Assembly: GCA_963675655.1 (NCBI GenBank)
Contig: OY776489.1
Location: 1,736,001-1,800,000, forward strand
DNA length: 64,000 nucleotides
Source: CAXXOK01 sp963675655
GTDB lineage: Bacteria > Bacillota > Clostridia > Christensenellales > Aristaeellaceae
Direction of reading: 5' to 3'
Part shown: positions 18,150 to 27,298 of the stretch, in pieces
Layout: each line of letters begins with the position of its first letter
How positions within the stretch are numbered: position 1 is the stretch's first letter
Program-made: the position numbers and the translations under genes
Notes under the pieces: model-generated
The model's database searches: none
Told to the model about the DNA's origin: nothing
The model's input: only the letters and a program-made list of their open reading frames with translations

Positions 18150-19571
18150 ATGTATAAGGATGAGTATTGGTGGCTGCGAATAGCCTTGATTATCTGGGAT
18201 TGTATCATGTCCTTATTTGCTTTTTTTATTGCGGGAATAATTAGGTTTGGAAGTGTTGGCCGTTTTTTTTCAGCAACAAACGCCACAGAACTGAGTGTGG
18301 TTATTGTGCTTGCATGCGTTGTAGCCTTTGTGCTATCAAGAATGTATCAAAACTTCATTCTTAGGGATCTTCTTCGTGGACTATTTCAAACGATTCAATA
18401 CTGCTTTTGGATATACACAATCCTACTGATATATACATTTAGCACGAAGAATGATATGATTCTGTCAAGATTGACATTATTATATTCAATACCCATATGG
18501 ATATTACTCATATATCTATCACATATTTTAATTAAAAGAATAAGCCATGTTTACGCCAAAGGGAAAAACGGATGGAAACAACTGATCATTACAGATCATG
18601 AAAATGTTGACGAAACATGCCGTTGGGTACAAAAAAACAATGGGTGGAAAAACAACGCTATTGGAGTTGTGTTATTTGATGATGAATCCATGAGTAGTAA
18701 AGAAGTTTTTGGCGTGCCACGTATTGATGTGAAAACAGATATCATGGATTATATACGGAAAAATCCTGTTGATGAAGTGTTAATAAGCACCAGCCCAATG
18801 GTATATCAGACGAGTAAGATAAGCGAAATAGTGAATGAATTGATGACAATTGGAACGATTGTGAGTATTAAAGTTCCGCTGCCAAATTTTGAGATTCCGT
18901 ATGTATCTAAGGTATCCAAAATAGGAGCAACGTATACGGTATCCTTTGCCGAACGTGAATATGACTATCTTGAACTGGTTGCAAAAAGAATCATGGATAT
19001 TTTGGGTGGACTGGTGGGGTTACTCATTACTTTCCTGGTCAGTATAGTTGTTGTGCCTGCAATACTATTAGAATCTCCCGGCCCAATTTTATTTAAACAA
19101 AAACGTGTAGGACGAAATGGACGAATTTTTACGATGTATAAATTCCGCAGTATGTGTGAAGATGCTGAAACGAAGAAAGGTGAATTACTGAAACAGAATG
19201 AAATGAAGGGGTTATTGTTTAAAATGAGCAAGGACCCACGCATTACCCGTGTGGGCAAATTTATTCGTAAAACAAGCATTGACGAATTACCGCAGTTTTT
19301 CAATATCCTGATTGGTGATATGAGCCTGGTAGGAACAAGACCACCTACGTTGGATGAATATGAAAAGTACACATCCTATCATAAAAAGAGACTTAGCTTT
19401 AAACCGGGTCTTACCGGTATTTGGCAAACAAGCGGGCGCAATAATATTGATGACTTTGACACAGTCATGCAAATGGATTTAAAATACATCCGGGAATGGT
19501 CTATTCTACTGGATATCAGGTTGCTGATAAAAACACTTAAGATAGTGTTTCTAACAGAGGGAGCGCAGTGA
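18150..19571 (+). CDS. Polyprenyl-phosphate sugar-1-phosphate transferase (initiating transferase)
   Basis: About 473 residues. Four or five membrane helices fill the first 140 residues, a CoA-binding-like domain follows, and then the bacterial sugar transferase domain: KRIMDILGG, ESPGPILFKQKRVGRNG, FRSM, and TSIDELPQFFNILIGDMSLVGTRP, ending with PGLTGIWQTSGR. It loads the first sugar phosphate on undecaprenyl phosphate at the inner face of the membrane. The start at MYKDEYWWLR has GGAGG six bases upstream. Codons upstream are open and encode a near copy of the same peptide (QDYWRLQ), so the 5' end may have been duplicated. Confidence 0.88.
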   Translation: MYKDEYWWLRIALIIWDCIMSLFAFFIAGIIRFGSVGRFFSATNATELSVVIVLACVVAFVLSRMYQNFILRDLLRGLFQTIQYCFWIYTILLIYTFSTKNDMILSRLTLLYSIPIWILLIYLSHILIKRISHVYAKGKNGWKQLIITDHENVDETCRWVQKNNGWKNNAIGVVLFDDESMSSKEVFGVPRIDVKTDIMDYIRKNPVDEVLISTSPMVYQTSKISEIVNELMTIGTIVSIKVPLPNFEIPYVSKVSKIGATYTVSFAEREYDYLELVAKRIMDILGGLVGLLITFLVSIVVVPAILLESPGPILFKQKRVGRNGRIFTMYKFRSMCEDAETKKGELLKQNEMKGLLFKMSKDPRITRVGKFIRKTSIDELPQFFNILIGDMSLVGTRPPTLDEYEKYTSYHKKRLSFKPGLTGIWQTSGRNNIDDFDTVMQMDLKYIREWSILLDIRLLIKTLKIVFLTEGAQ

Positions 19572-19615
19572 CTTGCTTTTTTTCATTAAGTAAGATTTAG
19601 GAGGTATATTAACCG

Positions 19616-20008
19616 GTGAGCTTACTTGAAGTACATAACTCGCGATGGAAAAATTTGCACTGGAAACCATATTTTCCATTGATTTTATCTTTGCTGATGG
19701 TTCGCCTATCTTTTTGGGTTATACCAAAGTTCCAGCCATGCATTAATCTGATTTATCATTGGCCGCTTTCTTTGGCCTCGTTTGCTTGTCTGGCTTTTTC
19801 CTGCTATGAAAACCGGGCTTCCTGTGATGACTTATCCTCGCTTTGTTCAGTACTCTTGTGGGCTGTGTTCTTTGTGACTTCGATCTTTTCCCGAAGGTGT
19901 AGGCGATCTTCCCGCTTTGCGTTTCTTTTGGTATCAGGAGAATTAGCCCGCCTCTACGATCTTCTTTTAGACCATGTTAGCGGCTTTCCTAAAGCAGCCT
20001 GTTTCTAA
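19616..20008 (+). CDS. Small hydrophobic protein of unknown function, possibly a gene remnant
   Basis: A 130-residue frame starting with GTG behind a good AGGAGG site. The first 85 residues hold two or three hydrophobic segments; the rest is Arg- and Ser-rich and does not look like a membrane protein. It could be a real small membrane protein, or the start of a polymerase or ligase gene that lost its frame near 19890. I recognise no family. It lies between the initiating transferase and rfbF. Confidence 0.4.
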   Translation: MSLLEVHNSRWKNLHWKPYFPLILSLLMVRLSFWVIPKFQPCINLIYHWPLSLASFACLAFSCYENRASCDDLSSLCSVLLWAVFFVTSIFSRRCRRSSRFAFLLVSGELARLYDLLLDHVSGFPKAACF

Positions 20009-20113
20009 TGGCGTTCTCGGTCAATTATACTCCAGCGGTAACACAGAGGATGTGTGAAATATCCTTGAAAATTGCTTTGTGCTGTCTATGATAAATGAAA
20101 AAGAGGTTAAAAA

Positions 20114-20896
20114 ATGAAAGTTGTTATATTAGCTGGTGGTTTTGGAACGCGGATTTCGGAAGAAGCACAGTTCAAACCCAAGCCGATGATCGAGATTGGC
20201 GAAAAACCGATCATATGGCATATCATGAAGGAATATGCATATTATGGATTCACTGAGTTCATTATCTGCGCCGGATACAAGCAGCATATCATAAAGGAAT
20301 GGTTTGCTAATTACTATTTGCATAACAGCGACATTACCTTTGATTTTTCCTCTGGGGAAAACAACGTAATCATCCACAGAAACCACTGCGATTCATGGAA
20401 GGTTACGGTTGTCGATACAGGACTCAACACTATGACGGGTGGTCGTATTATGAGAGTGCAACCATATATCAACAACGAAACCTTCATGATGACCTACGGT
20501 GACGGCGTTTGCGACGTTAACATCGCCGAACTGGCAGAATTTCATAAAAGTCATGGGAAAATAGCTACGCTGACGGCTGTGCTGCTGCAACAGCAAAAGG
20601 GTATTATTGATATTGGCGGCGACAACGCGGTGAAGTCCTTCCGTGAAAAAAACCTGTCCGACGGTTCGCCCATCAATGCGGGCTATATGGTGCTAGAACC
20701 AAAAATATTCGACTATCTGGAGGGTGACATGACCGTATTCGAAAGGGAGCCACTTGAACGGCTCGCTGAGGAGGCGGAGCTGATGTCCTATCGGCATAAC
20801 GGTTTTTGGCAGTGTATGGATAACAAGCGCGAGATGGACATGCTGGAAAAGATGTGGGCGTCCGGCCATGCTCCGTGGAAATGCTGGAACGATTGA
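20114..20896 (+). CDS. rfbF: Glucose-1-phosphate cytidylyltransferase
   Basis: A 260-residue nucleotidyltransferase. It opens with VVILAGGFGTRISEEAQFKPKPM, the nucleotide-binding signature, continues with YGDGVCDVNI at the metal site, and ends with FWQCMDNKREMDML, typical of RfbF. It makes CDP-glucose from CTP and glucose-1-phosphate, the first step to CDP-3,6-dideoxyhexoses. AAAGAGG precedes the ATG. rfbG follows 15 bases later. Base composition is more GC-rich here than in the transferase genes further downstream. Confidence 0.95.
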   Translation: MKVVILAGGFGTRISEEAQFKPKPMIEIGEKPIIWHIMKEYAYYGFTEFIICAGYKQHIIKEWFANYYLHNSDITFDFSSGENNVIIHRNHCDSWKVTVVDTGLNTMTGGRIMRVQPYINNETFMMTYGDGVCDVNIAELAEFHKSHGKIATLTAVLLQQQKGIIDIGGDNAVKSFREKNLSDGSPINAGYMVLEPKIFDYLEGDMTVFEREPLERLAEEAELMSYRHNGFWQCMDNKREMDMLEKMWASGHAPWKCWND

Positions 20897-20911
20897 TCTT
20901 AGGAGAAAAGC

Positions 20912-21964
20912 ATGTTTGATATTTCTTGCTACAGGGGAAAACGTGTGCTGGTCACAGGCCACACGGGATTTAAAGGCGCGTGGTTGTGCAGGATGCTAAA
21001 CAGCGCTGGTGCAATCGTTACCGGGTATGCGCTTGAACCGCCTACCGACCCTTCATTGTTTACCATTGCCCAGACGGATCAGGCGATCGAATCGGTCATT
21101 GGGGATGTTCGCGATCTGGATGCGTTGCAAAGGACGTTTGCAGCGGCCAAACCTGAAATCGTTCTTCATCTGGCAGCGCAGCCACTGGTTGGGGAAAGTT
21201 ACCGTAACCCTGTTACCACCTATGAAACCAACGTAATGGGAACGGTGAACGTATTGGAATGTGTACGCACAAGCAAAAGTGTCCGGTCGATGCTGAATGT
21301 TACCACGGACAAGGTGTATTTGAACCGGGAATGGGCGTGGGGCTATCGTGAAAATGAAGAATTGGATGGATTCGACCCGTATTCGAACTCGAAATCTTGC
21401 TCCGAACTGGTTACGCACGCTTATAAAAAGAGTTTTTTTGGGGACGGGCGCTTAGCCATTTCCACAGCGCGCGCTGGCAATGTGATCGGCGGCGGCGATT
21501 TTGCTAGAGATCGCATCATCCCGGATTGTATCCGCGCGGCGTTGAGAAAGGAAACTATCCTCGTACGTAATCCATACGCTACTCGCCCCTACCAGCATGT
21601 ACTAGAACCGCTAGCCGCTTATCTGATGATCGCTGCTAAGCAGGAGGAGGATGTGAAGTGGGCCGGTTATTATAACGTCGGTCCTGACGATACAGACTGC
21701 TTACAGACCGGCGCTCTGGTGGAACTGTTCGTGAAAAAATGGGGCGATGGGATGCGGTGGGAAAGCCAGTATGACGGTGGCCCACATGAAGCAAATTTTC
21801 TGAAGTTGGATTGCTCCAAGCTGAAAGCGACCTTCCAATGGAAGCCACGCTGGAACCTTGAACAGGCAGTTATAAAGACAGTAGAATGGACAAAGTGCTG
21901 GCAGACTGGTAAAGACATGCGCTCCTGCATGGATGCGCAGATCGAAGATTTCTGGAGGAGCTGA
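20912..21964 (+). CDS. rfbG: CDP-glucose 4,6-dehydratase
   Basis: A 350-residue short-chain dehydrogenase. The NAD-binding loop TGHTGFKGAW is near residue 13, VTTDKVY gives the catalytic Thr/Asp region, and YSNSK is the YxxxK motif near residue 157. It converts CDP-glucose to CDP-4-keto-6-deoxyglucose. AGGAG lies seven bases before the ATG. It is followed by rfbH after a gap of about 550 bases that holds an open but unrecognised frame. Confidence 0.95.
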   Translation: MFDISCYRGKRVLVTGHTGFKGAWLCRMLNSAGAIVTGYALEPPTDPSLFTIAQTDQAIESVIGDVRDLDALQRTFAAAKPEIVLHLAAQPLVGESYRNPVTTYETNVMGTVNVLECVRTSKSVRSMLNVTTDKVYLNREWAWGYRENEELDGFDPYSNSKSCSELVTHAYKKSFFGDGRLAISTARAGNVIGGGDFARDRIIPDCIRAALRKETILVRNPYATRPYQHVLEPLAAYLMIAAKQEEDVKWAGYYNVGPDDTDCLQTGALVELFVKKWGDGMRWESQYDGGPHEANFLKLDCSKLKATFQWKPRWNLEQAVIKTVEWTKCWQTGKDMRSCMDAQIEDFWRS

Positions 21965-21988
21965 CGCATGAGCTAGCAGACGTCGTCC

Positions 21989-22513
21989 ATGCCAGACGGC
22001 GTAAAAATGAAGAAAAATCATACCCCCAGGAAACGGACGGGGTATAGAGTTGTTTTATTTTCTTCCACGCTAGCGCTAGCTATCAATGTTGACTTGCCGA
22101 TTATGAATTCCACGGTTGAGGTGCTGCTTTCTTGGCATAAAGACACGTACTGCGGCACGGCATATTCCAGGCGGATGCAGTTGCTGCCGGGAAACTCTGC
22201 AGGAACGCATTTAAAGACGGATCGGGAGGAAATCGGATGCAAGGTTCTATATTATACGGAAATACCGCATGTATTTGAAATTATTATCAATAGAAAATGG
22301 AACCTTGTGAACCAATGGGAACGTGCACACTTTATCACGCCAGCAGCGGCGTGCGGGCTGCCGGAAGGGGATAACATCGCGATTCGGTCAGAAAACGCGG
22401 CGGGTCTGATTATCATAAGTGGTTTTAAACTTCGGGGGATCTGTTGTCCTTACAATGATGTTATCAGTGGCAGTGGGAGACTATCCGGAACAATATACGG
22501 AGGATCGAAAAGA
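21989..22513 (+). other. Open 175-codon stretch in frame with and upstream of rfbH
   Basis: There is no stop codon from an ATG near 21989 to the rfbH start, so it could be read as an N-terminal extension of RfbH. RfbH proteins do not usually have such a domain, rfbH has its own strong ribosome site at 22499, and the peptide resembles nothing I know. A short hydrophobic stretch (VVLFSSTLALAINV) occurs near its start. It is probably a decayed gene or non-coding spacer that happens to be open; a real extra domain is less likely. Confidence 0.4.
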
Positions 22514-23857
22514 ATGCCGAAATGGAAGAATGAAGCAGAAGCTCGTGAACAGATCAAGGCTATGGTGGCGGACTACTATCACATGTATAAAGAGCCCCGT
22601 AAATCATTTGTGCCCGGCGACCGTATCACCTACGCTGCACGCGTTTTCGATGAGAAGGAAATGTGCGCGCTGACTGACGCGACGCTCGATTTTTGGCTAA
22701 CAACCGGGCGGTTCGCGGAACGGTTTGAAGATAAGGTCGCTGCATGGCTGGGCGTTAAGTTCGCGCATCTGGTCAATTCCGGTTCTTCGGCTAATCTGTT
22801 GTCTTTCATGGTTCTTACGGCACCCGAACTGGGCGAACGGCAAATCCGTAAAGGCGATGAGGTTATCACTGTGGCCTGTAGCTTTCCGACGACCGTCACA
22901 CCAGTGCTCCAATACGGTGCAGTACCCGTTTTTGTGGATGTGACTGTACCCCAGTACAATATTGATGTTACCCAGCTGGAAGCCGCGCTGTCCCCAAAAA
23001 CCAAGGCGGTTATAGTGGCGCATACACTGGGGAACCCGTTTGATCTGGCGGCGATCAGAGCCTTCTGTATAACGCATAGGCTTTGGCTGGTGGAGGATAA
23101 CTGCGACGCACTCGGTTCGCAGTACACAATTGGCGGTGAGACCCGGTTTACCGGCACATGGGGGGACATCGGCACCAGCAGTTTCTATCCACCACATCAT
23201 ATGACTATGGGAGAAGGCGGTTGCGTTTATACCAATGACCCGCAATTGAATCGACTGATTCTTTCATATAGAGATTGGGGGCGCGATTGCATCTGTCCCT
23301 CCGGACATGACAATTTCTGTGGCCACCGTTTTGACGGCCAATACGGCGAACTGCCTAAGGGATACGACCATAAATATGTTTACAGTCACTTTGGCTATAA
23401 CCTGAAGGTAACTGATATGCAGGCTGCCATCGGATGTGAACAGTTGGAAAAACTTCCTTCGTTCATCGAACGCCGCCGCTATAATTGGGATCGTCTATAT
23501 ATGGCACTGGAAAAATCGCGGGACAGTATTATTTTACCGGAACCAGCGGAGAATAGTCGACCTTCTTGGTTCGGTTTCATTATCAGCCTGCGGCCGGAGA
23601 GAGGGTTAATCCGTAATGAGGTGACGCGCTATATAGAAAGCCGCAACATACAAACGCGATTGCTGTTTTCCGGCAATCTGATTAAACACCCTTGTTTTGA
23701 TTCGATCCGCGGTACGGACGCCTACCGAGTGGCAGGAGAGTTGGCGAATACGGATTTTATTATGAATAATACATTCTGGATCGGCATTTACCCAGGTATG
23801 ACCGATGAAATGATCGACTATATGGCCGAAACCGTAGTAGAGGCTATTCGGCGGTAA
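22514..23857 (+). CDS. rfbH: CDP-4-keto-6-deoxy-glucose-3-dehydrase (E1, PLP and iron-sulfur dependent)
   Basis: A 447-residue protein of the aminotransferase fold, close to the usual length of RfbH (about 437). SGSSANLLSF binds the cofactor phosphate, EDNCDALGSQY holds the PLP-binding Asp, and YPPHHMTMGEGGCVYT has His where aminotransferases carry the catalytic Lys, the hallmark of this dehydrase. Cys residues in RDCICPSGHDNFC fit the [2Fe-2S] site. It removes the C-3 hydroxyl of CDP-4-keto-6-deoxyglucose. GGAGG lies 10 bases before the ATG. No E3-type reductase (RfbI/DdhD) is seen in the window. Confidence 0.93.
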   Translation: MPKWKNEAEAREQIKAMVADYYHMYKEPRKSFVPGDRITYAARVFDEKEMCALTDATLDFWLTTGRFAERFEDKVAAWLGVKFAHLVNSGSSANLLSFMVLTAPELGERQIRKGDEVITVACSFPTTVTPVLQYGAVPVFVDVTVPQYNIDVTQLEAALSPKTKAVIVAHTLGNPFDLAAIRAFCITHRLWLVEDNCDALGSQYTIGGETRFTGTWGDIGTSSFYPPHHMTMGEGGCVYTNDPQLNRLILSYRDWGRDCICPSGHDNFCGHRFDGQYGELPKGYDHKYVYSHFGYNLKVTDMQAAIGCEQLEKLPSFIERRRYNWDRLYMALEKSRDSIILPEPAENSRPSWFGFIISLRPERGLIRNEVTRYIESRNIQTRLLFSGNLIKHPCFDSIRGTDAYRVAGELANTDFIMNNTFWIGIYPGMTDEMIDYMAETVVEAIRR

Positions 23858-23867
23858 GGGGGTAACA

Positions 23868-25700
23868 ATGAAGCAACGGCTTGCAGATTATGTCGCTGAT
23901 TTTTTTGTGGCGCGCGGCGTGACCGATGTGTTTTCCGTCGTCGGTGGCGGAGCCATGCACCTGAACGATGCGCTCGGACATCACGATAAGCTCCGGGTAA
24001 CTTACAACCATCATGAACAAGCCTGTGCTATCGCTGCGGAGGCGTATGCGCGACTAGAAAACCGCATTGCTGCCGTGTGTGTTACCTCTGGCCCCGGCGG
24101 CACCAACGCGCTTACAGGCGTTGTGGGAGGCTGGCTCGATTCTATTCCCATGTTCATTATCAGCGGTCAGGTGCGTTACGATACTACAGCGCGCTACGCG
24201 TTGCCATTTACGAACGAACCCCTTCGTGCGATGGGCGATCAAGAGTATGACATCGTCAAATCCGTGGAACCAATGACCAAGTATGCTGTGATGATCGAGA
24301 ACCCTGCCAATATCCGCATGGCGATGGAAAAGGGCTGGCATCTGGCGACGAGCGGTCGTCCTGGCCCGGTGTGGATCGATATTCCGGTCAACTTTCAGGG
24401 GAGTTACATTGAGACGGAAACCCTGCGTGGGTACGATCCTGCTGCGGATGATGCAAAACTGCCCCCGCCGGTTGATAGTAACACGATTGAACAGGTGCTC
24501 AAGATGATTGCCGATGCGGAGCGCCCGGTTTTCCACGCGGGATATGGCATTCGCCTGTCCGGCGGGTACGGTGCTTTCCGCAGCGTGGCAGAGAAACTGA
24601 ATATTCCCATTGTAACCTATTGGAATGCTGTTGATTTGATTGAGGATGAACATCAGCTATATACCGGCCGTGCCGGTAATATGGGTGATCGCGCTGGCAA
24701 CTGGGCGATCCAGAATGCTGACCTGATTTTAGCAGTCGGAACACGCATTTCCATTCGTCAGGTTGGATATAACTGGAAGACCTGGGCACGTTACGCGCGC
24801 GTGATCATGGTGGATATCGACCAGGCAGAAATGAAAAAGCCAACCCTGCACGTGGAACTGCCGATTTGGGCGGATGCTAAAGACTTTTTGACTAAGATGG
24901 ATTTAAAGGCTGAGACATCAGTAAACAATCATACAGCCTGGCTGGATACCTGTCGCCGCTGGAAAAAGAACTACCCGGTTGTGCGCTCCTGCCAGTGGGA
25001 TGAAAATGGAGAAACTGCGAATGTATATGCGTTTATACGCTATCTCAGCAGCCAGTTGTCGGAAAATAGCCTGACTGCGGTATCTAACGGGGCGTGCTGC
25101 GTGGTGGGTAATCAAGCGTATATGATCCAAAAAGGTAGCCGTATGGCAAACAACAGTGCTATTGCCAGCATGGGTTATGGCTTGCCCGCGGCGATCGGCA
25201 TGTGCATCAGCGGTGGCCGGCGCACGACTATCTGCCTAGAAGGTGACGGCAGTATCATGATGAACCTGCAGGAACTGCAAACGATACTTACCAATCATCT
25301 TCCAATTAAAATCTTTTTAATTAACAACAACGGTTATCATTCCATCCGCATTACGCAGAACAACCTGTTTTGCGATCATTGCAAAATTGGTATTGGGCCT
25401 GAATCCGGGGATTTAACTTTTCCACAGTTCCAGAAAATCGCTGAAGCATTTAGTTACCCTTATCTTAGTGCGTATAGCAACGCCGAAATGAAAATGGCAG
25501 TAGATACTGCGCTGCAAATGGATGGACCGGTTTTCTGCGAAGTGTTTACCGATACCAAACAAATATGGGAGCCTAAAAGTAGTACCAAACGCTTGCCGGA
25601 TGGCACGCTAGTATCGCCGCCACTGGAGGACTTGGCACCATTTTTAGATCGCGAAGAATTAAGGCAAAACATGATCGTTCCGCTGGTGGATGAAGAGTAA
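23868..25700 (+). CDS. Thiamine diphosphate enzyme, acetolactate-synthase-like, candidate YerE-type branching enzyme
   Basis: A 610-residue TPP enzyme with all three domains. The activating Glu lies in YNHHEQACAIAAEAYAR near residue 50, TSGPGGTNALTGV follows, a central domain contains RPGPVWIDIPVNFQ, and the TPP motif GDGSIMMNLQEL...NNNGYHSI is near residue 465-495. The family includes acetolactate synthase and YerE, which adds a two-carbon acetyl unit to C-4 of a CDP-3,6-dideoxy-4-ketohexose on the way to yersiniose. Its place directly after rfbFGH favours the YerE role over amino acid synthesis. It starts ten bases after rfbH and its function is inferred from context. Confidence 0.82.
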   Translation: MKQRLADYVADFFVARGVTDVFSVVGGGAMHLNDALGHHDKLRVTYNHHEQACAIAAEAYARLENRIAAVCVTSGPGGTNALTGVVGGWLDSIPMFIISGQVRYDTTARYALPFTNEPLRAMGDQEYDIVKSVEPMTKYAVMIENPANIRMAMEKGWHLATSGRPGPVWIDIPVNFQGSYIETETLRGYDPAADDAKLPPPVDSNTIEQVLKMIADAERPVFHAGYGIRLSGGYGAFRSVAEKLNIPIVTYWNAVDLIEDEHQLYTGRAGNMGDRAGNWAIQNADLILAVGTRISIRQVGYNWKTWARYARVIMVDIDQAEMKKPTLHVELPIWADAKDFLTKMDLKAETSVNNHTAWLDTCRRWKKNYPVVRSCQWDENGETANVYAFIRYLSSQLSENSLTAVSNGACCVVGNQAYMIQKGSRMANNSAIASMGYGLPAAIGMCISGGRRTTICLEGDGSIMMNLQELQTILTNHLPIKIFLINNNGYHSIRITQNNLFCDHCKIGIGPESGDLTFPQFQKIAEAFSYPYLSAYSNAEMKMAVDTALQMDGPVFCEVFTDTKQIWEPKSSTKRLPDGTLVSPPLEDLAPFLDREELRQNMIVPLVDEE

Positions 25701-25769
25701 TATTAATTATCTTGTTTTTTGTACAAAAATGTTAGACTCTTCTAATCGAAAGAAAGGAAGATAAACAGG

Positions 25770-26320
25770 ATGACTCGAAAAGAGCTTACACACACACTGC
25801 TATTAGAGCGTAAAATATGGATTTGTAAAATGCGTGATTTAAAGAGAAGTAAGTTTTTTAGATTTAAATATGGGCTGATAAAGGATGTTTTATACATTTC
25901 AACACTTCGAAATGCAGAAAACTGTGAATCGCTTTTTGGAAAGTATCGATTTCTATATTTTGATTGTCTTATTGGAAGATTATAGAAGAAATAATTGGGA
26001 CTTTATATAACGTAGCTATCACGGGTTATTGCTTTAGTCAAGGACATTTTATTGAACATTTTCAAAATTTTATGATTAGTAACAAGGTAAGAATTGGCGT
26101 TTATTGTTGTATTTCTTCATAATGTTACTATTGGAATCAGCTTTAAAAGCAACTGGCGGGGATAAGTGTACTTAATTTTGGAAAGGGGTTTACAATTTGT
26201 ACAGGCGCTTGTGCAATTGGTGATATAGGAATTGCTGATGGCATTCTTATATGGGCAAATGAGGTTGTAACAAAAGCGTTTGATGATCCTTGCTCGATAT
26301 TTCTGAAATTCCGGTAAAGG
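25770..26320 (+). pseudogene. Serine O-acetyltransferase-like (left-handed beta-helix) pseudogene
   Basis: An intact frame of 71 codons (MTRKELTHTLLLERKIW...) stops at 25985. Beyond it, fragments in different frames keep the shape of a hexapeptide acetyltransferase: ISNKVRIGVYCCISS, then VTIGIS, then TICTGACAIGDIGIADG and ANEVVTKAF, which match the usual ...GANAVVTK... end. Several frameshifts separate them, so the gene is broken. In polysaccharide clusters such enzymes usually O-acetylate sugars. A good ribosome site (AAAGGAAG) still precedes the first ATG. Confidence 0.7.
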
Positions 26321-26388
26321 TGATATTAAAATCCAAGTTGGTCGATGTTGTAATCTATGGAACCTATGAAGTAAGGGGAGGATTTTCG

Positions 26389-27297
26389 TTGCAGCGCGTG
26401 ATTATTACTGGCGCAACGGGCGCTGTTGGCATTGCTCTGATCCGGGAGATGATCAGCCAAAAAGTCGAAGTGCTGGTGCTGATTCATCAAAGCTCGCGGC
26501 GTATTGCTAACATTCCCAAAGATTCGCTGGTCTCCATGCAATATTGTGGACTGGATGAATTGGCACGGTTGCAAAACGACACTGGCAAGATATATGATGT
26601 GTTTTATCATTTTGCGTGGGAAGGTACGACCGGTGAAGCGCGTAATGATATGTATCTGCAAAATCGCAATGTGCGCTATGCACTGGATGCTGTTGGCGCT
26701 GCCAAGCGATTCGGTTGCACCCTGTTTATCGGTGCAGGGTCGCAGGCGGAGTACGGACACGCAGAAGGGATACTGACGGCTGAAACGCCCGTGTATCCAA
26801 CCATTGGATATGGCATCGGAAAGCTGGCAGCGGGAATAATGACCCGACAGTATGCGCACCAGTCGGGTATAAAGCATATATGGGTACGTATTTTAAGTGT
26901 CTATGGTCCATATGACTGGAATGGAAGCATTACTATGACAACCATCAGCAAGTTTCATGCAGGTGAGATACCGCAGTTTACAAGGGGAGAGCAACTTTGG
27001 GATTTTCTGTACAGCGGGGATGCAGCACGGGCTTTCCGTCTTCTGGGAACCAGCGGAATCGACGGAAAAACCTACGTGCTAGGCAACGGTGCCGCAAGGC
27101 CATTGGCGACGTATATCCGTGATCTTCGTGATGCTGTGGCACCCGGCTTGCCGTTGCGGTTAGGCGCGCTTCCCTATCCGCCTGGCCAGATGATGCATCT
27201 GGAAGCGGATATTTCACAGCTGATTGAAGATACGGGATGGATGCCGGAAACCAGCTATATAGATGGTATCCGTAAGATACTGGAAGGGATGAAGTGA
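26389..27297 (+). CDS. NAD(P)-dependent epimerase/reductase, candidate YerF-type ketone reductase
   Basis: A 302-residue extended short-chain dehydrogenase. The nucleotide loop ITGATGAVG is at residues 6-14, and YGIGKLAAG gives the YxxxK pair. The start is probably TTG at 26389, with AAGGGGAGG seven bases upstream; the open frame continues further up into the acetyltransferase pseudogene. In the CDP-yersiniose pathway a reductase follows the TPP enzyme and reduces the added acetyl group, and this gene is well placed for that step. It could equally be a C-4 epimerase or reductase. Confidence 0.75.
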   Translation: MQRVIITGATGAVGIALIREMISQKVEVLVLIHQSSRRIANIPKDSLVSMQYCGLDELARLQNDTGKIYDVFYHFAWEGTTGEARNDMYLQNRNVRYALDAVGAAKRFGCTLFIGAGSQAEYGHAEGILTAETPVYPTIGYGIGKLAAGIMTRQYAHQSGIKHIWVRILSVYGPYDWNGSITMTTISKFHAGEIPQFTRGEQLWDFLYSGDAARAFRLLGTSGIDGKTYVLGNGAARPLATYIRDLRDAVAPGLPLRLGALPYPPGQMMHLEADISQLIEDTGWMPETSYIDGIRKILEGMK

Positions 27298-27298
27298 T

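Noticed and set aside
23868..25700. Reading the TPP enzyme as biosynthetic acetolactate synthase (ilvB)
   Set aside because: No ilvN, ilvC or other branched-chain genes are nearby, and it sits directly behind rfbFGH; a sugar-branching role fits better.
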